A DNA stretch of 64,000 nt from Thermoproteota archaeon (GCA_030550455.1 JAUQPH010000005.1:62001-126000); one strand, 5' to 3'. Positions 17,239 to 26,392 are shown, counted from the first letter of the stretch. Translations and numbers: made by a program. The notes: generated by a model not told the origin, from the sequence alone.

Positions 17239-18801
17239 GTGGACTCGGTGTTTCTAGTTTTTTCTGCGACGTACCTCATGGTTTTAATATATGCAATCAT
17301 AAACCTAGCTAAGACAAAAAATGCTAGTATGGAACTACCCCCGATCGCTCTTCAGCGCTATACTAGGCATAGTGCAACAAAGCTACGAGTTTTTGGCAAA
17401 GTTTTGAAGATAACCTTATTAAACATAACGACTCTACTAATTCTCCTGTGTATTGTGACGTCGTCTCTTATAGCTGCTACTGCTTATAGCGATAAGAGAA
17501 CCGAGTTTATTAAAACCATAGAGGAATCCGTCCAAGTACCTACAATTCTCATCAAGCTATCTAACCCGGTCAGTAAGCAGGAAGTCACTAAATCTCTTTA
17601 CCCAGTAGTAGAGAAAGCGGAATCCGTGTCCTATCTCTATAGAGTGACACTAGATAAGGGGATATCTATCGATGATTTGCCGGGAGTTAAGTGGGTAGCC
17701 ATTGGTGTAGATGGAGACATGCTCTCGAAACTCAATATATCTGAGAGAGAGATCTTAACTGGTTGTCAAGCTCCTCCGCAAGCGTCACACTACTCATCGA
17801 GATTTAAGATTACATGCATTCAAGACAGTACTCACAGACTTAAGATAACCCCGCTCGAAACTCTCCTACCGGTTCTGGGCTATATTGGGATAGAGCCCAT
17901 AACTCCCTCACTAGATTTAGTCATCGTATCGGACATCGAGACTATCGCCGAACTACTTAACCTAAAAGCTCCTCTAGTTACCGATATTTTGTTAACCGGG
18001 AAAAACGTAGGGCGTGACGCGGTCGAGAAGGTGCTTGAAGTATTAGATGTAGACACTCTACAGTACTTCTTCAACACTACTGCCCTAATAATAGGTTCGG
18101 CACGAGTTATGACTCTAGAGGCTAGTATCTCAACACTTTTTGTAGTAGTTTCCTGCGCTATTGTTGTAGCCATAGCATACAGATCTCTTCTACCAGAGTT
18201 CAAAACCATTAGTGAGAGATTGCATTACATAGGACTGCCTCCATGGGGAACTACTATCACCCTACTGATGCATGTAACAGTAGCAGTATCTCTTGGGGCA
18301 CTGACATCATCAACCTTAGCTTCATACCTCTTTACAACACGACAAGCAGTTATCTCAACTACGGTTAGCCTAATCTCGGGTCTCTTAGCGGCCCTAACCT
18401 TACTAAGGGAGCTGAGCACTGGGACGACTAGCTACGGAGCATATACCCCAACAGTTGAGAGACACGAACTCGTGTTCCCGATCACAAAAATCGGAAGACC
18501 TAGCGACTTAGTGAGCATAGTAAGAGAAGCTATCGAAACTAACGAATTCTTTGAGCTTGAGGAGTTCGAGTATAGGAGTTGGGAGAAAGAAGTAGTGGTA
18601 TACTGCCGTGTTAACTTCAAGGAAATGTGGGGTGTTATTTTGAGTGGGCTAATAGCCATAACTCCTCTAGATAGCAATATGGTGAAGGTGTTCATCGAGA
18701 CGGATATATCCAGTATTGAGGAAATATCTGAAAGCATAAATAACTCAATAAGAGCCCTATTCGTTTCAAAGGTGATAGGTAGGCTGAAGACGCTTTTATA
18801 A
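17239..18801 (+). CDS. FtsX/MacB-like membrane protein
   Basis: 520 aa. Topology is that of an FtsX-like permease: N-terminal helix, second helix at about 57-77, an external domain of some 210 residues, then three helices at about 293-313, 335-358 and 365-385, followed by a soluble C-terminal domain of about 120 residues. The external domain includes the ISIDDLPGVKWVAIGVDGDM stretch, like the lipoprotein-release or MacB periplasmic domains. No ATPase gene is adjacent; the nearest LolD-type ATPase lies at 41.5 kb. GTG start four bases after the OPT-like gene, hence co-translated. Confidence 0.55.
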   Translation: MDSVFLVFSATYLMVLIYAIINLAKTKNASMELPPIALQRYTRHSATKLRVFGKVLKITLLNITTLLILLCIVTSSLIAATAYSDKRTEFIKTIEESVQVPTILIKLSNPVSKQEVTKSLYPVVEKAESVSYLYRVTLDKGISIDDLPGVKWVAIGVDGDMLSKLNISEREILTGCQAPPQASHYSSRFKITCIQDSTHRLKITPLETLLPVLGYIGIEPITPSLDLVIVSDIETIAELLNLKAPLVTDILLTGKNVGRDAVEKVLEVLDVDTLQYFFNTTALIIGSARVMTLEASISTLFVVVSCAIVVAIAYRSLLPEFKTISERLHYIGLPPWGTTITLLMHVTVAVSLGALTSSTLASYLFTTRQAVISTTVSLISGLLAALTLLRELSTGTTSYGAYTPTVERHELVFPITKIGRPSDLVSIVREAIETNEFFELEEFEYRSWEKEVVVYCRVNFKEMWGVILSGLIAITPLDSNMVKVFIETDISSIEEISESINNSIRALFVSKVIGRLKTLL

Positions 18802-18841
18802 GGATATCGTCTTCAGAGTAGTAGAAGACCTCCCGCTTTAA

Positions 18842-19714
18842 TGGTGCTATTTAGCTTTATCACTAAGAAAGTATTGGCTGATCGAGCTGGTAATAGAGTA
18901 CTTAGCTAAGCTGGTAGAAGCACTGCATCTAGCGGTCTACTCATACATTAAGCCAGCAGCACCGCACAGGTTCTCCTCAAGGTTTAAGGACCTGGAAGCA
19001 ATTGTTTTTACAGTAACATCATCTTTAGATGCCTACAGCCAAGCTTTTACTGCTGGTCTAGATGTTAGTACTGGGAAAGAGACCCTGTACTCTATAGGCA
19101 TAGGCCGCCTCTTCTATAACTCTCTAGCTAAGTCATATAGAAAACTTGGAATAAGGGCTTACCAAGCTCTTAACTTAGCTTTAATTCCGACTACTCTCTC
19201 TATAGGTTACTCCACACGCCAGCATCCTTTCGCTAACAGCTATAAGAGGATATTCTCTGCTTTACTTGAAGTAAACAATCCTAAGGATGTAGCAACACTA
19301 GTTGATGGTATAAGGCAATTTTATGGTACTGGTTCCGCAGTTCTGGCTGAGCAAGGGCTAACTCCCAGCAGACTAGCGACCGAAAAACCCTCTATAGGAG
19401 ACATACTTCTGTTAATGAGCGTTAAAGCGAGAGACCTATGGTATACGTTAAAGAGAATGGATTACATATTCGAAGTCGGAACAGAAGTTGCTCGAATGAC
19501 ATCGAGTGGGGCTGATCCCAACGACGTAGCAGTAAGAGCGTTCCTCAGGTTAGCGCAGGCGGAATGCGAGAAGCTGAGGAAAGTCTCTGAAGTTAATCAA
19601 AAAAGCCTCTACGACCTCGATAAGGAGCTCATAAAGGATGGTGTCGACCTTTCTTACTTAATAACGCCATTAACTCTCGTCCTTCTTCTCTCAAACTACT
19701 TAAGCGAGAAGTAG
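18842..19714 (+). CDS. CitG-like (triphosphoribosyl-dephospho-CoA synthase family) protein, start unclear
   Basis: A frame open from 18842 to 19714 encodes about 290 residues, but its first ATG/GTG/TTG is at 19415, two thirds of the way in. The upstream part is clearly coding: LVEALHLAVYSYIKPAAPHRF followed by FKDLEAIV resembles the lead segment of the CitG family, and ALNLALIPTTLSIGYS matches its N-x-N/LAPL region. Likely starts are CTG (18878 or 18887), ATA (18893), or the ATG at 18841 joined by a +1 shift, since that frame runs 22 codons and stops at 18907-18909. CitG proteins prepare a CoA-derived prosthetic group; archaeal relatives are uncharacterised. Third gene of the OPT/FtsX-like cluster. 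Confidence 0.6.
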   Translation, partial: WCYLALSLRKYWLIELVIEYLAKLVEALHLAVYSYIKPAAPHRFSSRFKDLEAIVFTVTSSLDAYSQAFTAGLDVSTGKETLYSIGIGRLFYNSLAKSYRKLGIRAYQALNLALIPTTLSIGYSTRQHPFANSYKRIFSALLEVNNPKDVATLVDGIRQFYGTGSAVLAEQGLTPSRLATEKPSIGDILLLMSVKARDLWYTLKRMDYIFEVGTEVARMTSSGADPNDVAVRAFLRLAQAECEKLRKVSEVNQKSLYDLDKELIKDGVDLSYLITPLTLVLLLSNYLSEK

Positions 19715-19723
19715 CCCCTACAG

Positions 19724-21313
19724 CTAGCTAACCTCTATAAATACGTTGATCCCTAGTTCTTCTTTAATTCTCTTGATCTTCCGCCTGAGTCTGTTAAGGC
19801 TTTTAACCTCCTCTTTAGGTATATTGACAATAACGTTTTCACCGTCGTACACTACTCTAGCTGACGGGATGTAGGCCTTTATTAGTGGCTCGATGTTTTT
19901 CTTTATACTACTACTATAAACCTTCTTGACTGGTATCACAGTTGTTTGCTCACCGAATGTGTATATCTCGTATTCAAGTTCTCCTGTTAACGCATCTCTT
20001 ACTTCAACTACTGGTCTAGCCAAATCCGACTCTCTGAGACCCGTCGGGAGTTTAACCGTGATATCTAGCTCGTATACCTTCTTAACCTCGCCGGAGTCTA
20101 TGAATATCAGCGTGTCAACAACCGATGGTAGCATGCCGACATCAACTCTACCGATAAATCTCTGAATGGCATCGATTGGAGAGGACGCGTGAACTACGCC
20201 CACCATACCGATCCCGGCTAGCCTTAGGTCTACATAGAGCTTGAAATCTTCGTCGTTCCTCATTTCATCAAATATCGTGTAGTCAGGTCTACTCAATAGG
20301 AGGATGTCGTGAAGCTCGCTAGGAGTAGCGTAAACCTTCGAGTACTGCGTCACCTGAGGTGGTAACCTCATATCTCTAGGGGATTCGACGGTTTTAACGA
20401 TCTTTCCCTTTCTTGAGTAGTACTCTGCTAGAGCTTGAGCAAACGTCGTTTTACCCATACCGGGAGCCCCAGCAATCACTATTCCCTCGGCCTTCTCGTT
20501 AAGTCTCTTCATGAGCTTCTCTGGTAGGTTGTAATCCTCTAATTTGGGTCTCGCAAGAGGCTTTACGGCCGTTATTTCCCAACCATTACTCATAGGCGGT
20601 CTGGAGACGATGATCCTGTAGTCCCCAAGCTGGATAATAGTGGAGCCCGATCTCTCGATCTCTATTACAGCATCAGAAAGAGTCTTTGCTGCCTCTACGA
20701 TCTCCTCAGAGAGGGACTCGATCTCTTCGCGCGTTAAGGGGATATCCGAGACTTTTTCGAGAACCCACCTTCCCGGACGACCTCTCTTTACCTGGGGCGG
20801 TGCTCCCTCCTTGAGATGTACGCTCATCACGTCGCCAACAAAGTATTTCTCAAGCTCTTTGAGCTGTATTCTCTCCGGCTCTTTGTACAGAACTTTTACT
20901 CCTAAGATCTCGGCAGCGAGCTTTTGTGTTCTAGATGATGTAACTAGCACATAATCGTTCTCGTAGGCATATTCCCTTATAGCTACGTCTATATCGTCAA
21001 CTCTCCTACCTAGAGAAATTATTCTCAACTTTATGCCGTACTTATCCGCAAGGCTCCTGATCAACCTAAGCTCTTCGAGAGCAACAACACCCAAGCTTCT
21101 ACCCTCTCTACTAAGATTATCGAAGTACATCACTAGCTCCTTAGGTATAGCAACTACGCTCTTAATTCTCTCGTTAACTATTAGTCTTCTGAGGACCCCG
21201 TTATATATAACAGTACTATCTGGGACTATCACGATCTCTCCGACAGTTCTCACATCATTTTCATTTGACGTGCTTATCATGACTTTCGTATGCCTGGTTA
21301 TGACTCTATTCAA
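19724..21313 (-). CDS. PIN domain and VirB11-like ATPase fusion with KH domain
   Basis: 529 aa archaeal PINc/ATPase. N-terminal PIN nuclease domain (about 28-150; Asp in IVPDSTVIYNGVL, Glu in VALEELRLIRSLADK, Asp in the NDYVLVTSS region). The ATPase has Walker A GAPGMGKTTF near 280 and Walker B-like YTIFDEMRNDEDFKLYVDLRLAGIGMVGVVHA. The C-terminal 80 residues form a KH-like RNA-binding domain. RNA processing or decay is the usual inference. It ends 9 bases from the convergent CitG-like gene. Confidence 0.88.
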   Translation of the reverse strand: MNRVITRHTKVMISTSNENDVRTVGEIVIVPDSTVIYNGVLRRLIVNERIKSVVAIPKELVMYFDNLSREGRSLGVVALEELRLIRSLADKYGIKLRIISLGRRVDDIDVAIREYAYENDYVLVTSSRTQKLAAEILGVKVLYKEPERIQLKELEKYFVGDVMSVHLKEGAPPQVKRGRPGRWVLEKVSDIPLTREEIESLSEEIVEAAKTLSDAVIEIERSGSTIIQLGDYRIIVSRPPMSNGWEITAVKPLARPKLEDYNLPEKLMKRLNEKAEGIVIAGAPGMGKTTFAQALAEYYSRKGKIVKTVESPRDMRLPPQVTQYSKVYATPSELHDILLLSRPDYTIFDEMRNDEDFKLYVDLRLAGIGMVGVVHASSPIDAIQRFIGRVDVGMLPSVVDTLIFIDSGEVKKVYELDITVKLPTGLRESDLARPVVEVRDALTGELEYEIYTFGEQTTVIPVKKVYSSSIKKNIEPLIKAYIPSARVVYDGENVIVNIPKEEVKSLNRLRRKIKRIKEELGINVFIEVS

Positions 21314-21458
21314 GAGGTTATAAGCTTAAGCCTTCTATATGTCAGTGAGTCGCTTTAGTATCTCGAAGTTAAAAGCACTTGCGACCTTAACACACCAAGC
21401 TATAAACTCAGCAAGACACAGGACACACGCTTTCTTAGAGAACGTAGTTAGAGAAGCA

Positions 21459-21466
21459 CTTTTAAG
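21459..21466 (+). promoter_or_regulatory. TATA box of tRNA-Leu
   Basis: CTTTTAAG lies about 28 bases before the tRNA 5' end. The preceding 120 bases after the PIN-ATPase start hold nothing else recognisable. Confidence 0.5.
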
Positions 21467-21490
21467 TTACTAATCTAAACATTTACTGGT

Positions 21491-21607
21491 GCGGGGGTGC
21501 CCGAGCCAGGTCAAAGGGGTCGGGCTTAAGACCTTTCCGGCAGTAGCTAAAAGTAAGAGACCCGATGGCGTAGGCCTGCGTGGGTTCAAATCCCACCCCC
21601 CGCACCA
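21491..21607 (+). tRNA. tRNA-Leu(TAA) with 29-base intron
   Basis: Acceptor GCGGGGG/CCCCCGC, discriminator A and encoded CCA (21605-21607). Anticodon stem TCGGG/CCCGA encloses loop CTTAAGA after removal of an intron at 21531-21559 (position 37/38). A long variable arm (TGGCGTAGGCC-type) and T arm GTGGG-TTCAAAT-CCCAC identify it as a type II tRNA, consistent with leucine. Confidence 0.95.
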
Positions 21608-21659
21608 CTGCTCTCTATTCCCACCGGCTTCGATATGTGCATGACTGCCGCTCTTTATT

Positions 21660-21668
21660 ATTTAAAAA
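21660..21668 (+). promoter_or_regulatory. TATA box of tRNA-Arg
   Basis: ATTTAAAAA ends 26 bases before the mature tRNA-Arg 5' end. Confidence 0.5.
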
Positions 21669-21693
21669 CTTATACACAGTATACCTTTTTGGT

Positions 21694-21782
<89 letters not shown>

Positions 21783-21804
<22 letters not shown>

Positions 21805-22217
21805 CAACCATGACTACTTGATGTGTGAGAATACACGATCTTCCTTAAGACTGTAGAGTCTTCTCTGAGTAAAAGCTCTAGAGCTATAGACTTGAGAATC
21901 TCACATGTAACTTCGAAGACCTTAAGTTTGCCTTGCTTTCTCGCTATCTCTAGGGCTACTAGATGATAACAAGACCCTTTATGTCCTCTTAATACTACGT
22001 TCAACTCAAAGTCCTTACAGCTACAGTACATCCCCGGGAACAAAATGTAGCTTCTGTCTCTACCTTGAAATACGTACAGCTCTACGACTTCTGTTTCTCT
22101 TTTGCAGTAGAGCTTCACTAATCGCCTCTCCATTACAGCATCTATAGCTTTCTCGGAAGGATGCTCCACGAGGTTTTTCGTAAACTCACTTACTGCTCGC
22201 TTATCTAGCTTACTCAT
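21783..22217 (-). CDS. SWIM zinc-finger protein
   Basis: 144 aa. The SWIM motif C-x-C-xn-C-x-H is YCSCKDFELNVVLRGHKGSCYHLVALEIAR (first pair at about 83-85, second near 102-104). Archaeal SWIM proteins of this size are linked to recombination factors, but the function is not established. The final seven codons (ending GGPEGI) run antisense into tRNA-Arg, so the last residues are dictated by tRNA sequence. Probably the third gene of a unit with the 80-aa ORF and the flippase, all on the minus strand. Confidence 0.8.
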
Positions 22218-22310
22218 GCGGTTCAGTGTGCACTTCTCTATAGAATATTTGAACTTTTCGAGTTAAACTACAATGCCTGGATTGTCTTAGCTAATTGGGT
22301 GTGAAGTTTA

Positions 22311-22553
22311 CTACCTACCATAAAGATACACACAGACATGGTCTTTCTCGGAAGTCTTGAGCAGGTCTACTAAGTCTGGGTCTATAGATGATATAATCAT
22401 AATTTCGTCTACTTTACTCTTACTTAAGTTGAGCAGTAAGCTTTGTGAATCAGCTGAATCACGAACTTTAGAGCAATCTTCAATGTCTACGACATACATC
22501 CACTTCACTCTCACGTATGTCCCCAGAGGGCCAGTTACGTGAGCAAACCACAA
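22311..22553 (-). CDS. small hypothetical protein, 80 aa
   Basis: Not recognised. It contains a strand-like opening (VRVKWMYVVDIEDCSKV), a Ser/Leu-rich middle and a hydrophobic strand (VDEIMIISSIDPDLVDLL), suggesting one small alpha/beta domain. The ATG is 11 bases past the flippase stop, which supports translation from the same transcript. It lies between the flippase and SWIM genes. No paralog seen in this window. Confidence 0.55.
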   Translation of the reverse strand: MWFAHVTGPLGTYVRVKWMYVVDIEDCSKVRDSADSQSLLLNLSKSKVDEIMIISSIDPDLVDLLKTSEKDHVCVYLYGR

Positions 22554-22564
22554 ACCACTATTCC

Positions 22565-24127
22565 CTATCTCTGCAGCAGTCTAAGTAATAAGGTAGCGTA
22601 CTTTAAGACTATGTTTACTATCCCCGAGAGAGGTCCCAAGCTTTTTGATAGCCCAGAAAGCTTATAGACATCGCTTTCTGTAATGGTTCTAGAGATAGCG
22701 AGCAACGCTACATAGACCGCTATGTAAGCCACGAATTTCAATGCTAAAAGAAGTAGCGAATCGGCGAATTCCTGACCTTTTGCTACCGGTATTAGCGCAA
22801 GAGAAGGTGTGACTGCTGAGACCAGTACTCTAGCTGAGAACACGTAGTCTAGAGAAACTTTAGTAGACTTCACTAAGAAGTATAGTTGAGCTAGAGTGGT
22901 TATAGTGTTGAGAGATAGGTAGGATATAACCGCACCCTGTAGTCCACAAGTTCTTGCGAGGACGTAGAGTAGTGGAACGTAGGCTAATGACCCTAGAATG
23001 TTTGAAACTAGGATATACTTTGTCTTGTTAATGGCGCTTAAAGCCGGTCCCACGACGTGGGATCCGAGGAGAGTTAGAGTGTTTACGAGTACGACCATGC
23101 TGAAGTATACGTTAGCCTCTGTATACCTTCGTCCGTAAACCACGCGAACTATATCGTGTGCGGTAGCTGATGAGAAAAGAGTTAAAGGTGTGGAGAAGAG
23201 AGCTACGTATTTAATAGAATCAGTGAAAAGCTCTCTAAAATCTTGAGCACCTAGTTCTGAGAAAACCTTCAGGAACGCTGTTGAGAATGGGGCTATAGCT
23301 ATAGAGATCACACTTAAAAGATTAAGGGCCGCTCTGTAGTTGCCTATCTCGAAATCTGTAAAGAATCTTGATAGCATTAGAGTGGTATACATCTGTGTCA
23401 CCGAACCCACTAAGCCGGTAACGTATAGTGGGATCGAGAACTGAAGAAGCTCGAGCACTTCGTTATAACTAAAACTTAACTTAGGTCTACTCAAAGACCT
23501 TATTATTAGAACTACTCCAACCAAGGAGGTGACTGCGGAAGCTATAACTATGCCTAAGACAGCACCCTTAGTAAAGAAAGCTACCGCTAAAGCTATAGAT
23601 AGAGAAACTCTGAGGAAGTTGTAGATGGGGTCAAGAAGTGCTGCCTTGACTCTCTTTCCCATACCTATTAATGACGCTCTAGAGACGTTTAGAAGAGAGT
23701 ACGATAGGAGGTAAGGCATGGAGATTAACACGAGGTCCGAGTACTCAGGCCTGTTGATTAGAGTTTTTGATAGGGCACTACTTGTAAGTATTCCAATCAC
23801 CGTTATAAGTGATGAAGTGATGAGTGCGACCACTACGCCTAGAGTTACATAGGATGCTGCTTTTTCTGGATATCTAGGTATGTACCTTACCATTGCTGCG
23901 GACATGCCTAGGTCAACGAAAGATGCCAAAAACGCTGGTACTGCTAGAACTAAAGAATAAGCTCCGTAACCTTCGGGACCTAGTACTCTTGCTAATACGA
24001 GAGACCCTAGCCCAGCGATGAGAACGGAGAGAAAGCTTCCTCCGGCTAGTGTAACAGCCGTGGAAGCTGCTTCATAGAGAGCATTACTATCACCCTTCAA
24101 CTTCAGTGATCCTGAAGATTTAGTCAA
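22565..24127 (-). CDS. Wzx/MVIM-type polysaccharide flippase
   Basis: 520 aa with about fourteen membrane helices. The N-terminal segment GSFLSVLIAGLGSLVLARVLGPEGYGAYSLVLAVPAFLASFVDLG is the classic start of the polysaccharide transporter branch of the MOP exporter superfamily. It probably moves lipid-linked sugars across the membrane. With the AglH-like transferase (32.8 kb) and AglB (44.6 kb) in this window, it is a candidate flippase for the N-glycan precursor or another surface glycan; this assignment is inference. ATG start at 24127. Confidence 0.88.
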   Translation of the reverse strand: MTKSSGSLKLKGDSNALYEAASTAVTLAGGSFLSVLIAGLGSLVLARVLGPEGYGAYSLVLAVPAFLASFVDLGMSAAMVRYIPRYPEKAASYVTLGVVVALITSSLITVIGILTSSALSKTLINRPEYSDLVLISMPYLLSYSLLNVSRASLIGMGKRVKAALLDPIYNFLRVSLSIALAVAFFTKGAVLGIVIASAVTSLVGVVLIIRSLSRPKLSFSYNEVLELLQFSIPLYVTGLVGSVTQMYTTLMLSRFFTDFEIGNYRAALNLLSVISIAIAPFSTAFLKVFSELGAQDFRELFTDSIKYVALFSTPLTLFSSATAHDIVRVVYGRRYTEANVYFSMVVLVNTLTLLGSHVVGPALSAINKTKYILVSNILGSLAYVPLLYVLARTCGLQGAVISYLSLNTITTLAQLYFLVKSTKVSLDYVFSARVLVSAVTPSLALIPVAKGQEFADSLLLLALKFVAYIAVYVALLAISRTITESDVYKLSGLSKSLGPLSGIVNIVLKYATLLLRLLQR

Positions 24128-24336
24128 GAAATTGGTTAAAAGAATGTTTTATATACTGATACACCAAGGGTTCAACCCCTATGTTGGTTCATACTAATTG
24201 ACATCATCACCTTGTCTCGGTTTACCTCCGAGGAGAGCCCGCACTCCACCTGCTTAGCTCCCACCCCCGTCGGACGGCTCCACGCATCAACCAAACAACA
24301 CAAACTAGCACGAAACTCGAAACAGTTGCTTGAGGT
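24128..24336. other. intergenic region upstream of elp3, weakly structured
   Basis: A TATA-like TTTATATA (24149-24156) faces the plus strand. Downstream are small pairings: TTGGTT (24184-24189) with AACCAA (about 24289-24294), CTCGG/CCGAG around 24217-24233, and the near-palindrome CCGTCGGACGG (about 24267-24277). No tRNA, C/D or SRP hallmarks were found. It might be a short non-coding RNA or only promoter DNA for the divergent flippase and elp3 genes. Confidence 0.25.
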
Positions 24337-24367
24337 AGCTTTGCTGTGGATAGCGAAGCTTTAAAAG
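24337..24367 (+). promoter_or_regulatory. elp3 promoter with overlapping inverted repeat
   Basis: The TATA box CTTTAAAAG (24359-24367) is centred about 28 bases before the ATG at 24392, so the elp3 transcript should be leaderless. An inverted repeat AGCTTTGCT (24337-24345) / AGCGAAGCT (24352-24360) overlaps the BRE position and could bind a regulator. Confidence 0.5.
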
Positions 24368-24391
24368 TTGCTTCTAGGTATTATTGCTGAG

Positions 24392-25834
24392 ATGAGTACT
24401 GTTCGCATAGAACATGTGAGGAAGCCTACGAGGATATTGTCTGGTGTGTCTGTAGTAGCTGTTATGACCATGCCGTATAGGTGCCCACACGGTAAGTGCG
24501 TCTACTGTCCGGGCGGGCCCGAGTTCAACACTCCTCAAAGCTACATAGGTGAGGAGCCGGCACTCATGAGAGCTCTGAGAGTAGGCTTCGACCCATACGA
24601 GCAAGTGAGAGTAAGGTTGAAACAATACGAAATCCTGGGGACGTTCCCTAGCAAAGTAGAAGTAGTAGTTATGGGTGGCACCTTCATGGCCCTACCTGAG
24701 GATTATCAGGAATGGTTTATAGCTAGTATTTTTGATGCCGCCAACCGTTATCCTGAGCCAAGACCTTCTAATCCTCCAGACCTACAGGAAGCTCATAGAT
24801 TAAACGAAACAGCTAGAGTGAGGATAGTCGGACTAACTATTGAGACTAGGCCTGATTACGCTAAGGAAAAACACGCTGATAGAATGCTCTATCTTGGTGC
24901 TACTAAGGTTGAGTTAGGAGTTCAAACAGTCTTCGATGAAATTCTAGCGCTTGTAAAGAGAGGTCATACAGTGCGAGACACCGTCGAAGCCACGAGGATA
25001 CTTAAGGACAGTGGATTTAAGATAGTCTATCACATAATGCCTGGTTTGCCAGGGTCTGATCCAGATAGAGATATTCAAGCAGTCAAGGAGATTTTTGAAA
25101 ACCCCAGTTTCAGGCCAGACATGCTCAAAATATATCCAACTGTTGTAACTGAGGGTACGGAGCTATATAAGTGGTGGCTTGAAGGTAAGTACCGACCCTA
25201 TACTGACGAAGAAGCAGTTGAGTTAATTTCCGAGTTCTATCGCTACATACCGAAGTGGGTCAGAGTTATGAGAATTCAGAGGGACATTCCAGCTCAATAC
25301 ATTATAGCTGGACCTAGGAAGGGTAACCTACGTGAACTCGTAGAGCTTAGAGCCCTCTCAAAGGGAGTTAGAATCTGGGAGATCAGGTTTAGGGAGATAG
25401 GTCGCCAAGAACTCTATCGAGGAGTGAGACCTTCAGAATTGCGCATCGTGAGAGAGTACTACGAAGCGAGTGAGGGTGTGGAAGTCTTTTTATCCGTGGA
25501 GAACTCCACGTCTGATGTAGTCGCAGGTATATTAAGACTTCGGGTTCCTTCAGATAAAGCACACAGGCGAGAGCTTAGGAGTAGGTCCGCCGTCGTGAGA
25601 GAACTACATGTATACGGGTTGCAGACCCCGGTAGGTGCTTACTATGATTACTCTTGGCAACATAAGGGATGGGGAACAAAGCTATTAGAGGAGGCTGAGA
25701 AGATAGCTAGATACGAGTTTAACTGTAATAGAATACTCGTACTATCAGGTGTTGGTGCTAGAGAGTACTACCGGAAGCGTGGATATTATAGGCTTGGAGA
25801 CAGCCCGTATATGGTTAAAGACCTTAGATTCTAG
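24392..25834 (+). CDS. elp3: Elp3-family tRNA uridine-34 carboxymethyl transferase
   Basis: Radical-SAM/acetyltransferase enzyme that installs the carboxymethyl group at wobble uridine. The radical-SAM part has the cluster motif PYRCPHGKCVYCPGG near residue 30, the GGTFMALP segment and LGVQTVFDEILALVKRGHT. RIQRDIPAQYI and NLRELV link to the C-terminal GNAT domain, whose acetyl-CoA loop is HKGWGTKLLEEAEKIA. About 480 aa, a full-length archaeal Elp3. A TTG eight codons upstream (24368) is in frame, but the promoter spacing favours ATG 24392. Confidence 0.95.
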   Translation: MSTVRIEHVRKPTRILSGVSVVAVMTMPYRCPHGKCVYCPGGPEFNTPQSYIGEEPALMRALRVGFDPYEQVRVRLKQYEILGTFPSKVEVVVMGGTFMALPEDYQEWFIASIFDAANRYPEPRPSNPPDLQEAHRLNETARVRIVGLTIETRPDYAKEKHADRMLYLGATKVELGVQTVFDEILALVKRGHTVRDTVEATRILKDSGFKIVYHIMPGLPGSDPDRDIQAVKEIFENPSFRPDMLKIYPTVVTEGTELYKWWLEGKYRPYTDEEAVELISEFYRYIPKWVRVMRIQRDIPAQYIIAGPRKGNLRELVELRALSKGVRIWEIRFREIGRQELYRGVRPSELRIVREYYEASEGVEVFLSVENSTSDVVAGILRLRVPSDKAHRRELRSRSAVVRELHVYGLQTPVGAYYDYSWQHKGWGTKLLEEAEKIARYEFNCNRILVLSGVGAREYYRKRGYYRLGDSPYMVKDLRF

Positions 25835-25876
25835 AGCTCTAGTTACTTTAGAGAGATTTGAAACGATTGCCCATTG

Positions 25877-26392
25877 CTACTGTCGTGCCTGAAGTAGAGA
25901 ATCAACATATTTTGCTAGAACTGTTGGTATTAACATCTTGATCTTGGCTCCAGAGAGTTGGAGTGCTATGGCTTCCGAAATCTTCACCAGCCTCGAGGAA
26001 AAAGCTCTATACCTGCGCTCACCCAGAATAACGTCTTCCTCGAATCTCACGGGTATTCTGAGCTCGTGATCTACGAACCCAAAGAGTAGTGTTAGGTAAA
26101 AAATGTACAGTCCTCGAGACATCTCAGTTAGAAATCTAAGGTCTATGACTGAGTCTTCATCTACCTGCTCCGGAAGGGCACCGGAAACAACTTTCGATAA
26201 CCTGATCTGCGGTAGAGACTTCACTAAGCTGCGAAGAAGTTCAATGAGCTCCCTGCATGACAACATCCTGCTCAAACAAAATGAAAGCCCTGCTAATACA
26301 TCCCTATAGATACCCATTACATCCTCGTGGCTTAGTCTAGAAAGTTCTTCACTAACTAGCTCTGCTAAGGTAATTCTATCAATACTCGACAT
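25877..26392 (-). CDS. possible GINS subunit (Gins51-like)
   Basis: 171 aa. The N-terminal 75 residues are helical (LVSEELSRLSHEDVMGIYRDVL ... ELIELLRSLVKSLPQIRLSKVVSGAL), ending in the R-x2-K pattern typical of the Gins51 A domain. The last 40 residues (SRLVKISEAIALQLSGAKIKML) resemble the small B domain. GINS tethers MCM and the replisome. The resemblance was judged by eye and is moderate; an unrelated helical protein remains possible. Divergent from the TFE-beta-like gene. Confidence 0.45.
   Translation of the reverse strand: MSSIDRITLAELVSEELSRLSHEDVMGIYRDVLAGLSFCLSRMLSCRELIELLRSLVKSLPQIRLSKVVSGALPEQVDEDSVIDLRFLTEMSRGLYIFYLTLLFGFVDHELRIPVRFEEDVILGERRYRAFSSRLVKISEAIALQLSGAKIKMLIPTVLAKYVDSLLQARQ

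Noticed and set aside
24167-24180. tRNA T-arm-like GGGTTCAACCC
   Set aside because: No acceptor, D or anticodon arm around it on either strand.
24190-24215. Minus-strand GTGATGA near elp3 as a C-box
   Set aside because: No CTGA boxes follow at guide distance.
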